Source: Bacillota bacterium (GTDB lineage: Bacteria > Bacillota > Clostridia > Oscillospirales > Acutalibacteraceae). Taken from it: a stretch of 30,052 bases of DNA. Shown piece after piece: positions 29,756 to 30,052 of this stretch (position 1 is the first letter of the stretch; each line of letters opens with the position of its first letter). The position numbers were made by a program, and so were the translations under genes. The stretch is taken from positions 1 to 30,052 of the forward strand of contig JAEWBE010000025.1 in assembly GCA_023391275.1 (NCBI GenBank), read 5' to 3'. Below the pieces are notes generated by a model. It ran no database searches, was not told the origin of the DNA, and saw nothing but the letters and a program-made list of their open reading frames with translations.

Positions 29756-30052
29756 TTATTGTGCTGCTTTCACCGCGTCAATCCCTTTTTTGATTTCATC
29801 ATATGCTTGTTCCGGAGTAATAGAGCCGCCGACCAGTTTGACAATAGACCCCTGGAGGACTTTTTCCATTGCAGGCTGACCCAAAATTGACGGCATTGGA
29901 ACACCAATATCATCCGCTGCTGCCTGGAATTCTTTAACAAGCGCAATATGCTCCGCACCGACTTCATCGCCATAGGCAATTTTGGCATATTTCAGCAAAG
30001 TATCCTCAGGCAGATAGTTAACCGCAGGAACGTTCAAAGAACCGCAGAGTTT
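29756..30052 (-). CDS. ABC solute-binding protein, C-terminal part (cut by window edge)
   Basis: Only the last 98 residues are visible; the frame is open to base 30052. The Pro/Ala/Leu pattern NYLPEDTLLKYAKIAYGDEV, the PAMEKVLQGSIVKLVGGSIT stretch and the final EQAYDEIKKGIDAVKAA are typical of family 1 extracellular solute-binding proteins, which end with helices of this kind. The lipoprotein signal lies outside the window. It precedes two CUT1 permease genes and should define the ligand (probably a sialic acid or related acid sugar). Confidence 0.88.
   Translation of the reverse strand, partial: KLCGSLNVPAVNYLPEDTLLKYAKIAYGDEVGAEHIALVKEFQAAADDIGVPMPSILGQPAMEKVLQGSIVKLVGGSITPEQAYDEIKKGIDAVKAAQ

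Overview
The window looks like chromosomal DNA of a low-to-mid GC Bacillota, most likely a member of class Clostridia. The basis is strong AGGAGG-type ribosome binding sites, consensus sigma-A promoters, an Ile-type T-box leader, GntR, RpiR and XRE regulators, and CUT1 sugar ABC permeases with no ATPase gene visible beside them. I found no rRNA, tRNA, IS element, prophage or CRISPR array. Species identity cannot be settled from the sequence alone.

Left part (1-5800): the tail of an unidentified helical protein, then a small autoregulated XRE regulator/membrane protein pair. Next comes an isoleucine operon on the minus strand (T-box, ilvB, ilvN, ilvA, ridA). The T-box has an ATC specifier, so the operon should be read through when tRNA-Ile is uncharged. 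A stand-alone DUF2087 gene lies just upstream of the T-box.

5800-10780: a complete N-acetylmuramic acid (MurNAc) salvage locus arranged divergently, with murP-mupG on minus and murQ-murR on plus. The PTS imports and phosphorylates MurNAc or MurNAc-GlcNAc, MupG splits the phosphorylated disaccharide, MurQ removes D-lactate, and MurR is the likely regulator. The two facing promoters carry the same short motif at the same distance from their -10 boxes.

10800-13950: the least explained region. A GntR regulator with a C-terminal RCK_C (TrkA_C) domain, the architecture of the c-di-AMP receptor BusR, precedes a two-gene operon encoding a DapB-like reductase and an N5-(carboxyethyl)ornithine synthase-like (opine-forming) dehydrogenase. 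A perfect consensus promoter followed by a perfect 10-bp inverted repeat controls the pair. I read this as a candidate second-messenger- or osmotically-controlled amino-acid/opine pathway.

13980-18430: three membrane genes for a surface glycan: a polyprenyl-phosphate sugar transferase, an EpsG-like polymerase and a GT39-type glycosyltransferase. 18490-21840: a stand-alone SWIM/SNF2 helicase.

22000-30052 (all minus strand): a catabolic cluster that runs off the right edge. It starts with an ABC importer (binding protein, two permeases), a lyase carrying all the diagnostic N-acetylneuraminate lyase residues, and YhcH. After an internal terminator-like hairpin come an SDR, an RraA-family aldolase/decarboxylase, a D-2-hydroxyacid dehydrogenase and a soluble fumarate-reductase-type flavoprotein. 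No nanE, nanK or nagA/B is visible, so the role of the last four genes in sialate or sugar-acid breakdown is open.
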